Shown here in pieces: positions 1 to 10,518 of a DNA stretch of 64,000 bases. Every line of letters begins with the position of its first letter. Position 1 is the first letter of the stretch. The notes under the pieces are model-generated. The model was given only the letters and a program-made list of their open reading frames with translations. It did no database searches and was not told the DNA's origin. Origin of the DNA: Lysobacter sp. GX 14042 (GTDB lineage: Bacteria > Pseudomonadota > Gammaproteobacteria > Xanthomonadales > Xanthomonadaceae); the NCBI RefSeq assembly GCF_021390425.1, contig NZ_JAJUWY010000002.1, positions 1 to 64,000 of the forward strand. Direction: 5' to 3'. Both the position numbers and the translations under genes were made by a program.

Positions 1-12
1 AGAAGGGCCTGG

Positions 13-32
13 ATCCCCGCGTGCGCGGGGAT
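13..32. repeat. REP-like inverted repeat
   Basis: ATCCCCGC and its exact complement GCGGGGAT are separated by the loop GTGC, and GACG follows. This GC-rich palindrome resembles short intergenic repeats common in Xanthomonadaceae and other proteobacteria. It lies just past the 3' end of rhlE. No T-run follows on either strand, so it is a poor intrinsic terminator. Only one copy of this type is seen here; calling it a repeat family rests on general knowledge. Confidence 0.5.
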
Positions 33-111
33 GACGGCGCCCTTACTCAGTCGCCGATCCGCTTTCCGCTTTTACTCGTTCCTCATTCCTCTCCCCTCGT
101 TCCTCGCTTTT

Positions 112-1443
<1,332 letters not shown>

Positions 1444-1877
1444 GTAATGCTCCGGTACGGAAGAAACCGCACGAATGCGGCGTTACCCACGGCGTTCCCT
1501 GGAACCGCGCCGTGGGTATCGGATTGAACGGACCGGATGCTCCGGACCGCGTCTGCGCAACGAAAGACGTGCGGGATAAGTCGCACCGGACCACGCCTTT
1601 GAGCGAGGGGTCTTGGCCGATCGGCCAACCCGTGCGAGGGCATACCTGGGAAACGTGCCCCTTGCGGGGTAGGCAGCCGTGCGCTGAACGGGCGAATCCT
1701 ACGTGAAAGCGGCCACCCGTGCCAGCGTGGCCGCCTGCCCGTTCATCCGCGCGCCACGTCGGCATGCCGCCGGCATGACCTCCGACACCCGGCGCGGGAG
1801 CGGCACAGGGCGTATCGTCGTGCGGTCCCGGCGATCGCCGGAGGCCGCAATCCCAACGCCAACCGGCCGGAGCCCCG
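1444..1877. other. Structured 434-bp intergenic region
   Basis: This gap separates divergent rhlE and the first M13 peptidase. No convincing gene is seen on either strand. It contains a perfect 16-base palindrome, TTGGCCGATCGGCCAA at 1613-1628, a stem GGGCA/TGCCC around 1637-1660, and an 8-bp inverted repeat GCGGCCAC/GTGGCCGC at 1709-1734. No known riboswitch or tRNA signature was recognised. It presumably holds both promoters; the palindrome could be an operator. Its function is unknown. Confidence 0.4.
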
Positions 1878-3983
1878 ATGAAGACCAACAAGCCAAGAGC
1901 CCTGCTGCTGTCCCTCGCCATTGCCAGTGTCGTCGCCGGCTGCGCCGGCCAGGACGCCGAGGCCCCGGACCGCAAGGCGGCGCGGCCGGCAGCCGATGCC
2001 GGGACGCTCACCCTCGATGAATCCGCCCTGCCGGGCGTGAACCGCTTCCTCGCCAGCGACCTCGATCCGTCCATCGATGCCTGCACCGACTTTGGCGGCT
2101 ACGTCAACGACAAGTGGCTGGCGGCCAACGACATCCCCGGCGACCGCACCTCCTGGGGCGCCTTCGAAATGCTGGCCGAGCGCTCCACCGCTGCGCAGCG
2201 CCAGCTCGCCGAGCAGGCCGCCGCCGACGAGGGCGCCGATGGGGTGGAGAAGATCGTCGGCGACTTCTGGGCCACCGGAATGGACGCCGACGCGATCAAC
2301 GCCCAGGGCATCGCCCCGCTGCGGGAGGAACTCGACGCGATCGTAGCGATCGACTCCCCGGAGGCGATCGCCGATTATCTGCGCGCGAGCGCATCCGAAG
2401 GCCGCAACTTCCTGTTCGGCTTCGGCGCCGAGGCCGACTTCAAGGACTCGGACATGAACATCGCCTACGCCATGCAGGGCGGCCTGGGCCTGCCGGACAA
2501 GGGCTATTACTTCGACGCCGACAAGAAGGACAAGCTCGAGGCCTACCAGCAGCACATCGCCAACGTGCTCGCGCTGTCGGGCACCGAGCGCGCCGAGGCC
2601 GAGCGCCAGGCCGCCGACGTGGTCGCCTTCGAGACCCGCCTGGCAGGCGTTTCCAAGTCCAGCGAGGAGATGTCGCGCGACGTCTCGCTGTTCTACAACC
2701 CGATGAGCCTGGCGCAGGCCGACGAGCTGGCGCCGAACTTCCCCTGGACCCGCTTCTTCGAGTCGCAGGGCGTGGACAAGCCGGAGATGTTCTCGCTGGC
2801 GATCCCGGACTTCCATGCCGAGGTCAGCGGGATGATCGCCGACGTGCCGGCGCAGCAGTGGCAGTCCTACCTGCGCTTCCACACCATCGACAATGCCGCG
2901 CCGTACCTGGCCGACGAGTTCGCCCGGGAACACTTCAACTTCTACAGCGCCACCCTGCGCGGCCAGGCCGAGATGAAGGAGCGCGGCAAGCGGGTGCTCG
3001 ACGCCATCAACGGCGAGGTGGGCGAGGCGCTGGGCCAGCTGTACGTGCAGGTCGCCTTCCCGGCCGAGTCCAAGGCACAGATGGAAGAGCTGGTCGGCAA
3101 CCTCAGTGACGCCCTCAAGGCCCGCCTCGAGGGCCTGGACTGGATGACCGACGAGACCAAGGCCAAGGCCATGGAGAAGTGGGCCAGCTTCACCCCGAAG
3201 ATCGGCTACCCGGACAAGTGGCGCGACTGGAGCGGGCTGGACACCGACCGCGACAGCTACATCGCCAACGTCATGGCCGCCAACGAATTCAACTACAAGT
3301 GGAACCTGTCCAAGATCGGCGAGCCGGTCGACAAGACCGAGTGGGGCATGAGCCCGCAGACGGTGAATGCCTACTACAACCCGCTGGCCAACGAGATCGT
3401 GTTCCCGGCGGCGATCCTGCAGCCGCCGTTCTTCGATCCCGATGCGACCCCGGAGATGAACTACGGCGGCATCGGCGCGGTGATCGGCCACGAGATGATC
3501 CATGGCTATGACGACCAGGGCAGCCGCTTCGGGCCGACCGGCAATTTCGAGAACTGGTGGACCGAGCAGGATGCGACCGGGTTCAAGGCGCTGACCGACA
3601 GGCTGGTCGCCCAGTTCGACGCCTACGAGGCCAGGCCGGGCAAGAACGTCAACGGCAGCCTGACCCTGGGCGAGAACATCGCCGACCTGGGCGGCCTGGC
3701 GGTGGCCTACGACGCCATGAAGGAAGCCACCCGGGGCACCGAGGACCCGATGACCGACGACATGAGCCGCGACCAGCGCTTCTTCGCCAACTGGGCCACG
3801 GTGTGGCGCCGCAACTTCACCGACCAGGAGCTCGACGTGCGCCTGCAGACCGACCCGCACGCGCCGGCGAACTTCCGCGCCATGGGGGCGCCGTCGAACC
3901 TGCCGGCCTTCGCGGCCGCGTTCGAGTGCAAGCCGGGGCAGCCGATGGTGCGCCAGGGCGACCAGCAGGTCGTGATCTGGTAA
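1878..3983 (+). CDS. M13 family metallopeptidase, lipoprotein (PepO/neprilysin-like)
   Basis: This zinc endopeptidase of the neprilysin/PepO family cleaves oligopeptides outside the cytoplasm. The first 22 residues form a signal peptide ending in a lipobox (VVAGC), so a lipid anchor is expected. The zinc site is HEMIH at 538-542 with the third ligand Glu599 in ENIAD (Asp603 conserved). The substrate-binding NAYYNP motif and the FPAAILQPPFFDP segment precede it, as in classic M13 enzymes. At 701 residues it is full length. A paralogue follows directly, separated by a strong terminator, so the two are likely separate transcription units. Confidence 0.93.
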   Translation: MKTNKPRALLLSLAIASVVAGCAGQDAEAPDRKAARPAADAGTLTLDESALPGVNRFLASDLDPSIDACTDFGGYVNDKWLAANDIPGDRTSWGAFEMLAERSTAAQRQLAEQAAADEGADGVEKIVGDFWATGMDADAINAQGIAPLREELDAIVAIDSPEAIADYLRASASEGRNFLFGFGAEADFKDSDMNIAYAMQGGLGLPDKGYYFDADKKDKLEAYQQHIANVLALSGTERAEAERQAADVVAFETRLAGVSKSSEEMSRDVSLFYNPMSLAQADELAPNFPWTRFFESQGVDKPEMFSLAIPDFHAEVSGMIADVPAQQWQSYLRFHTIDNAAPYLADEFAREHFNFYSATLRGQAEMKERGKRVLDAINGEVGEALGQLYVQVAFPAESKAQMEELVGNLSDALKARLEGLDWMTDETKAKAMEKWASFTPKIGYPDKWRDWSGLDTDRDSYIANVMAANEFNYKWNLSKIGEPVDKTEWGMSPQTVNAYYNPLANEIVFPAAILQPPFFDPDATPEMNYGGIGAVIGHEMIHGYDDQGSRFGPTGNFENWWTEQDATGFKALTDRLVAQFDAYEARPGKNVNGSLTLGENIADLGGLAVAYDAMKEATRGTEDPMTDDMSRDQRFFANWATVWRRNFTDQELDVRLQTDPHAPANFRAMGAPSNLPAFAAAFECKPGQPMVRQGDQQVVIW

Positions 3984-4005
3984 CCGCACCGGTACAGCGG
4001 TGACG

Positions 4006-4040
4006 AAAAGGCCCGGGAACGCAGGTTTCCGGGCCTTTTT
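4006..4040 (+). terminator. Intrinsic terminator after first M13 gene
   Basis: AAAAGGCCCGG (4006-4016) pairs perfectly with CCGGGCCTTTT (4029-4039) around a 12-base loop, and the T-run extends to 4040. The A-run on the 5' arm makes it potentially bidirectional. It ends the upstream peptidase gene. Confidence 0.9.
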
Positions 4041-4107
4041 CTTGGGCACACGCCGCCTCACGCCCCACCGGCTAGACTCCGGCCCACCTTTTCCACGGAC
4101 TTCGCGC

Positions 4108-6087
4108 ATGCTCCGCAAGCCCCTCGCCGGCGCCATCACCGCCGGCCTGCTCGCCGCACTGGCCACCCTCCCGTCCCACGCCGTCGAGGCGTGCACCGAC
4201 TTCCACGCCCACGCCAACGCCACCTGGCTGGCCAACCACGCGCTGGCGGAAGGCCAGGATGCGGTGACCGCCCTGGGCGAGTTGGAGGCGCGGGTGCGCG
4301 GACAGCAGGTCGCGTTGCTCAACGCGGCCATGCAGTCGCCGGAAAACGAGGTGCAGAAGCTGCTGGGCGATTTCTGGGCCAGCGGCCTGTCCGAGGCGCA
4401 GGTCGAGCGCGATGGCGCACAGCCGCTCGGGCCACTGCTCGAGCGCATCAACGCCATCCGCCGCGCCCGCGACATCGCGCCCACCCTCGCCGCCCTCCAC
4501 CAGGTCGGCATCCCGGTGGGCTTCAACTTCGGCGCCGACGTCGACCTGCAGGACCTGCAGCGGCACATCGGCTACTTCGCCCAGGGCGGGCTCGGCCTGC
4601 CCGACCCGGCCTTCTACACCCGCGATGACGCCGCTACCACGGCGCTGATGGCGCAGTACCACGAGTACGTGCGCCGGGTCCTGGTGCTGACCGGCACCCC
4701 CGAGCGCCGCGCCGGCCGCGAGGCCGATCTGGTGGTCGACCTGGAGACGCGGATCGCCAAGGCTTCGCGGCCGCTGAGCCTGCTGCGCAACCCGGGCTCG
4801 AGCTATGCCCTGGTGCAGGTCGACAGCCTGGCGGGCAGCTACCCCAACCTGCAGCTGGCGCAGTTCCTGCAGGCCCAGGGCGTGGAGTCGGACGTGGTGT
4901 CGCTGGCCAATCCCACCCTGTTTGCCGCGCTTGATTCGATGGCCAGCGGCCTGAAGGCCGAGCAGTGGCGCGCCTACCTGCGCTGGCGGGTCGGCGATGC
5001 CATGGCGCCGTACCTGTCCGAGGCCTGGCGCGGCATCCACTTCGACTTCCGCGGCCGGGTGCTGGCCGGCCAGCAGGCGCCGCTGCCGCGCGAGCAGCAG
5101 GTGCTGGATGCGGTCAACCTCGCCGCCGGACCGATGTTGGGCCGCGAGTACGCCGCCCGCTACGTCCAGCCGGCCACCCGCCAGCGCGCGGTGGAGATCG
5201 CCCAGGCGGTGCGCGACTCCCTGGGACAGGCGCTGCAGCGCGATGCGCGCCTGGGCCCCCAGGCAAAGGCGGAGGCGGCAGCGAAGCTGCAACAGCTCAA
5301 GATCGAGGTCGGCACCCCCACCCGTGACCTGGACTACACCGTCCAGCCGATGGGCCGCGGCAGTTTCGGCGGCAACATGCTGATCGCCTCCACCTGGCAC
5401 CACCGCGAGCAGATGCGCCGGATCGGCGAGGCGAACGCCGATCGCCGCTGGAACGTGCTGCCGCAGCAGGCCTCGGTCGCCTATGACCTGGCCCAGAACC
5501 GGCTGGTGGTGACCGCCGCGGCCCTGCAGTCACCGATCCTCGATCCCGCTGCGGACATCGCCGGCCAGTACGGCAGCTACGGTGCCCTGGTCGGCCACGA
5601 GCTCAGCCACGGCTTCGACATCCATGGCCGCATGGTCGATGCCGGCGGCGCGCTGCGCGAGTGGTGGAGCCCGGCCGAACTGGAGGCCTGGCGTGCCTTC
5701 GCCGGGCAGGTGGCGACCCAGTACGGCCGCCACGACTGGCCCGGGCTGGAGGGACGCAAGGTCGACGGGAACCTGACCGCCAGCGAGAACGTCGCCGACC
5801 TGGCCGGCGTGCAGCTGGCCTGGGAAGCCCTGGAGGCCACCGGGTCCGACCTGCCACGCGAGGCGCGCCAGGGCTTCTTCACCGCCTGGGCCGGCCTGTG
5901 GCCGCAGCAGCTGTCGACCGCCGAGGCGACCCGCCGCGCCGCCACCTCGGTGCATGCACCGGGGCAGTGGCGCAGCAATGGCCCGCTGATGAACCTGGCC
6001 GCGTTCGGCGAGACCTTCGGCTGCAAGGCTTCGACGCCGATGCGGCTGGCGCCGGCAGAACAGTTGCAGGTATGGCCGGCGCGGTGA
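4108..6087 (+). CDS. M13 family metallopeptidase, divergent paralogue
   Basis: This is a second M13 zinc peptidase, 659 residues from the ATG chosen. An in-frame ATG at 4000 would place the terminator inside the coding region, so it is rejected. The first 25 residues form a Sec signal ending near SHAVEA, and no lipobox cysteine is seen, so a soluble periplasmic protein is likely. HELSH is at 497-501 and ENVAD at 560-564, so the zinc site is complete. The motif that is NAYYNP in its neighbour is degenerate here (SVAYDLAQN), suggesting changed specificity. It arose probably by tandem duplication and divergence (inference). Confidence 0.9.
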   Translation: MLRKPLAGAITAGLLAALATLPSHAVEACTDFHAHANATWLANHALAEGQDAVTALGELEARVRGQQVALLNAAMQSPENEVQKLLGDFWASGLSEAQVERDGAQPLGPLLERINAIRRARDIAPTLAALHQVGIPVGFNFGADVDLQDLQRHIGYFAQGGLGLPDPAFYTRDDAATTALMAQYHEYVRRVLVLTGTPERRAGREADLVVDLETRIAKASRPLSLLRNPGSSYALVQVDSLAGSYPNLQLAQFLQAQGVESDVVSLANPTLFAALDSMASGLKAEQWRAYLRWRVGDAMAPYLSEAWRGIHFDFRGRVLAGQQAPLPREQQVLDAVNLAAGPMLGREYAARYVQPATRQRAVEIAQAVRDSLGQALQRDARLGPQAKAEAAAKLQQLKIEVGTPTRDLDYTVQPMGRGSFGGNMLIASTWHHREQMRRIGEANADRRWNVLPQQASVAYDLAQNRLVVTAAALQSPILDPAADIAGQYGSYGALVGHELSHGFDIHGRMVDAGGALREWWSPAELEAWRAFAGQVATQYGRHDWPGLEGRKVDGNLTASENVADLAGVQLAWEALEATGSDLPREARQGFFTAWAGLWPQQLSTAEATRRAATSVHAPGQWRSNGPLMNLAAFGETFGCKASTPMRLAPAEQLQVWPAR

Positions 6088-6094
6088 TGGAGCC

Positions 6095-6124
6095 GGGCGC
6101 AATACGCCTCCGGCTGTTGCGCCC
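6095..6124. repeat. REP-like inverted repeat, copy 1
   Basis: GGGCGCAA (6095-6102) is complementary to TTGCGCCC (6117-6124), with ATACGCC between, and CTAC follows. The motif recurs at 12892-12927. Both copies lie between the ends of convergent genes, where they may act as terminators or REP elements. Confidence 0.6.
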
Positions 6125-6783
6125 TACCGCACGATCCGGATCTTCGGCGGGCCGCGACGGCCGCCGAAGGGCGGCTGGCCGCGCCAGTAGCGGATCAGCA
6201 GCCAGCCGAACAGCATCCCGCCCAGGTGGGCGAAATGCGCCACCCCCGGCTGCCAGCCGCTGAAACCCAGCAGCAGCTCGATCAACCCGTAGACGATCAC
6301 CAGCGTGCGCGCCTTCATCGGCACCGGCGGGATCAACAGCATCACCCGCTGGTGCGGGAACAGCATGCCGTAGGCCAGCAGCAGCCCGAACACCCCGCCC
6401 GAGGCGCCCACCGTGGGGTACGCCGGGCCGCCGGCCGACATGGTCCACCAGCCCACCGCCAGCTGGCACACCGCCGCCCCGGCCACGCAGCTCAGGAAGT
6501 AGGTCAGGAACCGGCGCTCGCCCCAGACGTGCTCCAGCGGCGCGCCGAACATCAGCAGCGCCAGCATGTTGAAGGCCAGGTGGCCGAAGCTGCCGTGCAT
6601 GAAGCCGTAGGTCAGCAGCTGCCAGGGAAGGAACTCGTACGGCGCCGGTGCGCCGGTACCTGCACCGAGCGGCCACAGCATGAAGGCCGCCAGGGCGAAA
6701 TCACCCAGCAGCAACTGCAGCACGAACACCGCAGCGTTGGCGATCAGCAGCGCCTTGGTGACGGGGGGGAGATTGGAGAACAT
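6124..6783 (-). CDS. Rhomboid family intramembrane serine protease
   Basis: This six-helix membrane protein cleaves substrates within or near the membrane. The catalytic serine is Ser128 in GASG (126-129) and the partner is His186 in AHLGG. His63, His68 and Asn72 lie in the conserved HGSFGHLAFN segment of helix 2. At 219 residues it fits the basic GlpG-like core without an added N-terminal domain. Start ATG 6783 was chosen because residues upstream in the same frame are unlike any rhomboid and overlap the alkyltransferase-like gene. It converges with the M13 gene. Confidence 0.92.
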   Translation of the reverse strand: MFSNLPPVTKALLIANAAVFVLQLLLGDFALAAFMLWPLGAGTGAPAPYEFLPWQLLTYGFMHGSFGHLAFNMLALLMFGAPLEHVWGERRFLTYFLSCVAGAAVCQLAVGWWTMSAGGPAYPTVGASGGVFGLLLAYGMLFPHQRVMLLIPPVPMKARTLVIVYGLIELLLGFSGWQPGVAHFAHLGGMLFGWLLIRYWRGQPPFGGRRGPPKIRIVR

Positions 6784-6847
6784 CGCGGCTCCTTCGCAGC
6801 TCGCGCAATGGTACCGGCCGGACACGCCGCCGGCTCGTGACAGTGGC

Positions 6848-7174
6848 TCAGGGACCCCAGACCTGCTCGTCCAGACTGGCCACCGGGCGCTGGCCGCACG
6901 CCCGTCCGGCCTCGACCCGGACGCCCTCGGCGCGCAGGCGGCGGCACTGCTCCTCGTGCTGCGCCGAGCCGGCGGGAAAGGCGATGCGGCCATCGGCACG
7001 CAGCACCCGGTGCCACGGCAGCGCCGGATCGTCGTTGCCGGCCAGCACCCGCGCGGCGAGCCGGGCGCGTCCGGCAAGGCCGGCGCGCCGGGCCACCTCA
7101 CCGTAGCCGGCGATCTCGCCGGCCGGGATAGCGCGCACCGCGGCGAGAATCCGCTGCCGGGCGCGCTCGTCCAC
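6848..7174 (-). CDS. Alkyltransferase-like protein (MGMT-fold, ATL)
   Basis: This 108-residue protein has the C-terminal MGMT DNA-binding fold. Where true O6-methylguanine methyltransferases have PCHRV with the alkyl-accepting cysteine, this protein has PWHRV (53-57). Tryptophan at that place marks the ATL group, which binds O6-alkylguanine and flags it for nucleotide excision repair rather than repairing it (known for family members such as E. coli Atl). It lies just downstream of the phosphate transporter gene with a 3-base gap, and is probably co-transcribed with it. Confidence 0.88.
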   Translation of the reverse strand: MDERARQRILAAVRAIPAGEIAGYGEVARRAGLAGRARLAARVLAGNDDPALPWHRVLRADGRIAFPAGSAQHEEQCRRLRAEGVRVEAGRACGQRPVASLDEQVWGP

Positions 7175-7177
7175 CGC

Positions 7178-8305
7178 TCAGACCAGCCCGGCCACGTGCA
7201 GCACGCGGAACATGAGGTAGGCGAAGCCACCGGCCATCGGGATGGTCAGGATCCAGGCCCAGATCATCCGCTCCACCACCGTCCACTTGATGGCGTTGAA
7301 GCGCTTGGCGGTGCCCACGCCCATGATCGCCGCGGAAATGTTGTGGGTGGTCGAGACCGGGATGCCCAGCGAGGAAGCGGCCAGGATCACCGAGGCGGCG
7401 CTGGTCTCGGCGGCGAAGCCGTGGATCGGGTGCAGCTTGACCAGCTTGTGGCCGAGGGTCTTGATGATCCGCCAGCCGCCGGCCGCGGTGCCGGCCGCCA
7501 TCACCAGCGCGCAGGTGACCTTGATCCACAGGTCGATGTCGCCCTCGGCCAGCGCCTCCGGCGAGGGATGCAGGAAGGCCAGCAGCGCTGGCAGGTCGGC
7601 CAGCAGCCCGGTGGCCTCCGCGCTCACCAGGGTCAGGGCGATGATGCCCATGGTCTTCTGCGCATCGTTCATGCCGTGGGCGAAGCCCATGCCGGCCGCG
7701 CTGACGATCTGCGCCTTGCCGAACAGCCCGTTCACCCAGCGCGGGCGTGCCAGCCGCGCCAGCAGCCCGCCCGCACTGGCCATGCCGGAAATGATCGCGA
7801 ACAGCACGCCCATCACCAGGAAACCGGCGATGAACCCCAGCACCGGTGAGGTGACCATGGGGACGACCACCTTCCACAGCACGCCGGCGCTCTGCCAGAC
7901 CGGCTCGGCCGGCTCGGACCAGATGATCGCCGCGATGTTGTTGCCCGAGGCCGCCAGCGCGGCGCCGATCAGCCCGCCGATCAGCGCGTGCGAGGACGAG
8001 GACGGCAGGCCCAGCCACCAGGTGATCAGGTTCCAGGCGATGCCGCCGGCAAGCGCGCACAGGATCAGCTGCGAGCCGACCTCGACCACGCCCATGTCGA
8101 TCAGTCCCGACGCGATGGTCCTGGCCACCGCGGTGCCGGCCAGCGCGCCCAGCAGGTTCATGCTGGCGGCCATGGTGACCGCCTGCATCGGCGAGAGCAC
8201 CTTGGTGGCGACCACCGTGGCGATGGAATTGGCGGTGTCGTGGAAGCCGTTGATGTACTCGAAGGCGAGTGCCACCAGGATCACGACGATGACCAGGCTT
8301 AGCAT
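7178..8305 (-). CDS. Inorganic phosphate transporter, PiT family
   Basis: This polytopic inner-membrane symporter takes up phosphate, usually as a metal-phosphate complex. The two PiT signature repeats are visible: NGFHDTANSIATVVATK near residue 19, and GFAHGMNDAQKTMGI in the second half. About ten hydrophobic segments are present. At 375 residues it is one of the shorter PiT proteins. It lies 10 bases downstream of the DUF47 gene, a pairing widespread in bacteria where the DUF47 protein modulates the transporter. Low-affinity phosphate uptake is inferred from the family. Confidence 0.93.
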   Translation of the reverse strand: MLSLVIVVILVALAFEYINGFHDTANSIATVVATKVLSPMQAVTMAASMNLLGALAGTAVARTIASGLIDMGVVEVGSQLILCALAGGIAWNLITWWLGLPSSSSHALIGGLIGAALAASGNNIAAIIWSEPAEPVWQSAGVLWKVVVPMVTSPVLGFIAGFLVMGVLFAIISGMASAGGLLARLARPRWVNGLFGKAQIVSAAGMGFAHGMNDAQKTMGIIALTLVSAEATGLLADLPALLAFLHPSPEALAEGDIDLWIKVTCALVMAAGTAAGGWRIIKTLGHKLVKLHPIHGFAAETSAASVILAASSLGIPVSTTHNISAAIMGVGTAKRFNAIKWTVVERMIWAWILTIPMAGGFAYLMFRVLHVAGLV

Positions 8306-8315
8306 CGGCGCGGCC

Positions 8316-8942
8316 TCAGGAATTCTTCAGCACGATCTCGTAGGCCACCACGCCGGCCTCGCGGCAACGGTCGATGGCCTTCTCGAGGATCTCGAAGAAT
8401 TCCTTGAGCAGGAACATCTGCAGGGGGTCGAGCTTGCCCGAGTAGATGTCGCGGTAGAGCTCGAGCATCAGCCGGTCGGCTTCGTTCTCCAGCGAGCGCA
8501 GCTTGTCGTTGAGCTGCTTCATCGGCCCAAGCTTCATGTGCCGCAGCTGCCGGACCATGTCGACCACCACCTCGGCGGCCTGCTCGAGCATCGCCGCGCG
8601 CGGGGTGAAGTCGATGTGCTCCAGGTGCTGCAGCGCCAGCGCATAGCGGTCGGCGAACTTCTCCACCTGCTTGGGGATCTTGTACAGCGCCGAGCCCAGC
8701 GCCTCGATGTCCTCGCGCTCGATCGGGGTGATGAAGCTGTCGACCAGCTCCTGGCTGATCTTGGCCGAGACGTCGCGCTGCTGCAGGCGCGCGAGCTTGA
8801 AGGCGTCCAGCGCCGGCTGGCGATCGGCCACCCGGAGCATTTCGTGCAGTGCGTGGGCACTGTCGTGGGCGGCGACCGCCGACTCTTCCAGCAGCGTGTA
8901 GAACTGGTTGCCTTGGCCGAAGATGGTTTGCAGCGAGAACAT
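8316..8942 (-). CDS. DUF47 family PhoU-like protein (Pit accessory)
   Basis: This all-helical 208-residue protein of the DUF47/PhoU_div group starts MFSLQTIFGQ. It carries the acidic signature LENEADRLMLELYRDIYSG and EFFEILEKAIDRCREA near the C-terminus. Family members are soluble and are encoded next to PiT transporters, whose activity or expression they influence. ATG 8942 is chosen because upstream codons in frame look random. The gene leads the operon that continues into the transporter and the ATL gene. Confidence 0.9.
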   Translation of the reverse strand: MFSLQTIFGQGNQFYTLLEESAVAAHDSAHALHEMLRVADRQPALDAFKLARLQQRDVSAKISQELVDSFITPIEREDIEALGSALYKIPKQVEKFADRYALALQHLEHIDFTPRAAMLEQAAEVVVDMVRQLRHMKLGPMKQLNDKLRSLENEADRLMLELYRDIYSGKLDPLQMFLLKEFFEILEKAIDRCREAGVVAYEIVLKNS

Positions 8943-9174
8943 GGGACCCCCGGGGAGCGGCCGGTCGGCCACGGACAGGCGCGGATTATGACGGTTTCGT
9001 TGCCGGCACGCCCAGTACACCCCGTTCACGGGCGGCGTTGCACGGTCGGCTGCTAGACTTCGCGCACGCCCGAGGGGCGCCCCCTTCCCCACGCCCGCAC
9101 ATGGACGACGACCCACGATCTCGCCGCGGCGCCCTGCGCGCCGGAACTCCCGCTGACCACAGGACGCTCGCGCC

Positions 9175-10518
9175 ATGCTCGAGTTCCTGATCGTCCTCGT
9201 CCTGATCGCGCTGAACGCCTTCTTCGCCCTGTCGGAGATGTCGGTCGTCACCTCGCGCAAGCCCCGGCTGCGCCAGATGGGCACCGGGAGCCGCAAGGCA
9301 CAGCGCGCGCTCGAGCTGGCCGAGCATCCCGAACAGTTCCTTTCGACCGTCCAGGTCGGCATCACCCTCATCGCGATCCTCACCGGCATGTTCGGTGGCG
9401 ATGCGATCGGCTCGATCATCGGTGAGTGGCTGGCGGTGTCGATGCCCGCGCTGGGCAGCTACGCCGGGCTGGTCGGCACGCTGCTGGCGATCGCGCTGAT
9501 CACCTACCTGAGCATCGTCTTCGGCGAACTGCTGCCCAAGCGCCTGGCGCTGCTCGCCCCCGAGCGCCTGGCCACCGCGGTGGCGGTGCCGATGCACTGG
9601 GTGGCCTGGATCGCACGGCCGGCGGTGTGGCTGCTGACCAGCTCGATTCGCGGCCTGCTGAGGCTGCTCGGCCTGGACAAGTCCGAGGCCTCGGCGGTGA
9701 GCGAGGAGGAGATCCGCCTGCTGGTGAGCGAAAGCCACGAGCAGGGCGTGATCGATGCCGACGAGCGCAAGATGATGAACCGGGTCCTCGACCTGGGCGA
9801 CCGCACCACCGACAGCCTGATGACCCCGCGCACCCGGATCACCTGGCTGGACGCGGAGGCGCCACTGGAGGAGAACCTGGCGACCATGCGCGAGAGCCCG
9901 TTCTCGCGCTTCCCGGTCTATCGCGGCGATGACCGCACCGTGGTCGGGGTGGTGGAGGCCAAGTCGCTGCTGCGGGCGCTGGAGCCCGGGGTACCGATCG
10001 ACCTGTTCGGCGACATGCGCGAGGTGCTGTTCGTCTCCGAATCCACCCACGCGCTGAAGCTGCTGGAGATCCTGCGCGAGGAGCAGCAGTCGCTGGCGCT
10101 GGTGGTCGACGAGTACGGCGATGTCACCGGGGTGGTCACGGTCAACGACGTGATGGGCGCGGTGATCGGCCGTACCCAGGTCGGCATCGGCGCCGCCACC
10201 GTGGGCGAGCACAGCGAACAGGCCAGCGGACCGGTGGTCCAGCGCGCCGACGGCAGCTGGCTGATCGACGGTTCGTTGCACCTGGACGACCTGCGCGAGC
10301 TGCTGCGCGGTCCGGTTCCCGGCGTCGACGAGCACGATTTCCACACCGCCGCCGGCATGGTGATCGCGCACATCGGGCGCATCCCCAACGTCGGCGACTG
10401 CTTCGAGTGGCCGGGCTGGAAGGCCGAAGTGGTCGACCTGGACGGCCCGCGCATCGACAAGCTGCTGCTGGACCGCGTCGACCATGACGACGGGCGCGGC
10501 GATGACGACGACGCCTGA
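9175..10518 (+). CDS. CNNM/CorC-type hemolysin family protein (DUF21, CBS pair, CorC_HlyC)
   Basis: This 447-residue membrane protein has an N-terminal DUF21/CNNM domain with about four membrane segments (residues 1-170), a CBS pair (about 200-330, LMTPRTRITWLDAEAPLEEN onward) and a C-terminal CorC_HlyC domain (about 350-435). Family members are implicated in Mg2+/Co2+ efflux and are often called hemolysins from an old assignment; the substrate here is inferred. The LMTPR motif before the first CBS is intact. A TAGACT box at about 9053 could be its -10. The following ExoD gene overlaps its 3' end. Confidence 0.9.
   Translation: MLEFLIVLVLIALNAFFALSEMSVVTSRKPRLRQMGTGSRKAQRALELAEHPEQFLSTVQVGITLIAILTGMFGGDAIGSIIGEWLAVSMPALGSYAGLVGTLLAIALITYLSIVFGELLPKRLALLAPERLATAVAVPMHWVAWIARPAVWLLTSSIRGLLRLLGLDKSEASAVSEEEIRLLVSESHEQGVIDADERKMMNRVLDLGDRTTDSLMTPRTRITWLDAEAPLEENLATMRESPFSRFPVYRGDDRTVVGVVEAKSLLRALEPGVPIDLFGDMREVLFVSESTHALKLLEILREEQQSLALVVDEYGDVTGVVTVNDVMGAVIGRTQVGIGAATVGEHSEQASGPVVQRADGSWLIDGSLHLDDLRELLRGPVPGVDEHDFHTAAGMVIAHIGRIPNVGDCFEWPGWKAEVVDLDGPRIDKLLLDRVDHDDGRGDDDDA

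Noticed and set aside
1743..4568. A 941-codon minus-strand frame across the M13 region
   Set aside because: It crosses the strong terminator at 4006-4040 and is antisense to a clear peptidase.
6848..7174. A functional O6-methylguanine-DNA methyltransferase
   Set aside because: The alkyl-accepting cysteine is tryptophan (PWHRV), so the protein is alkyltransferase-like only.
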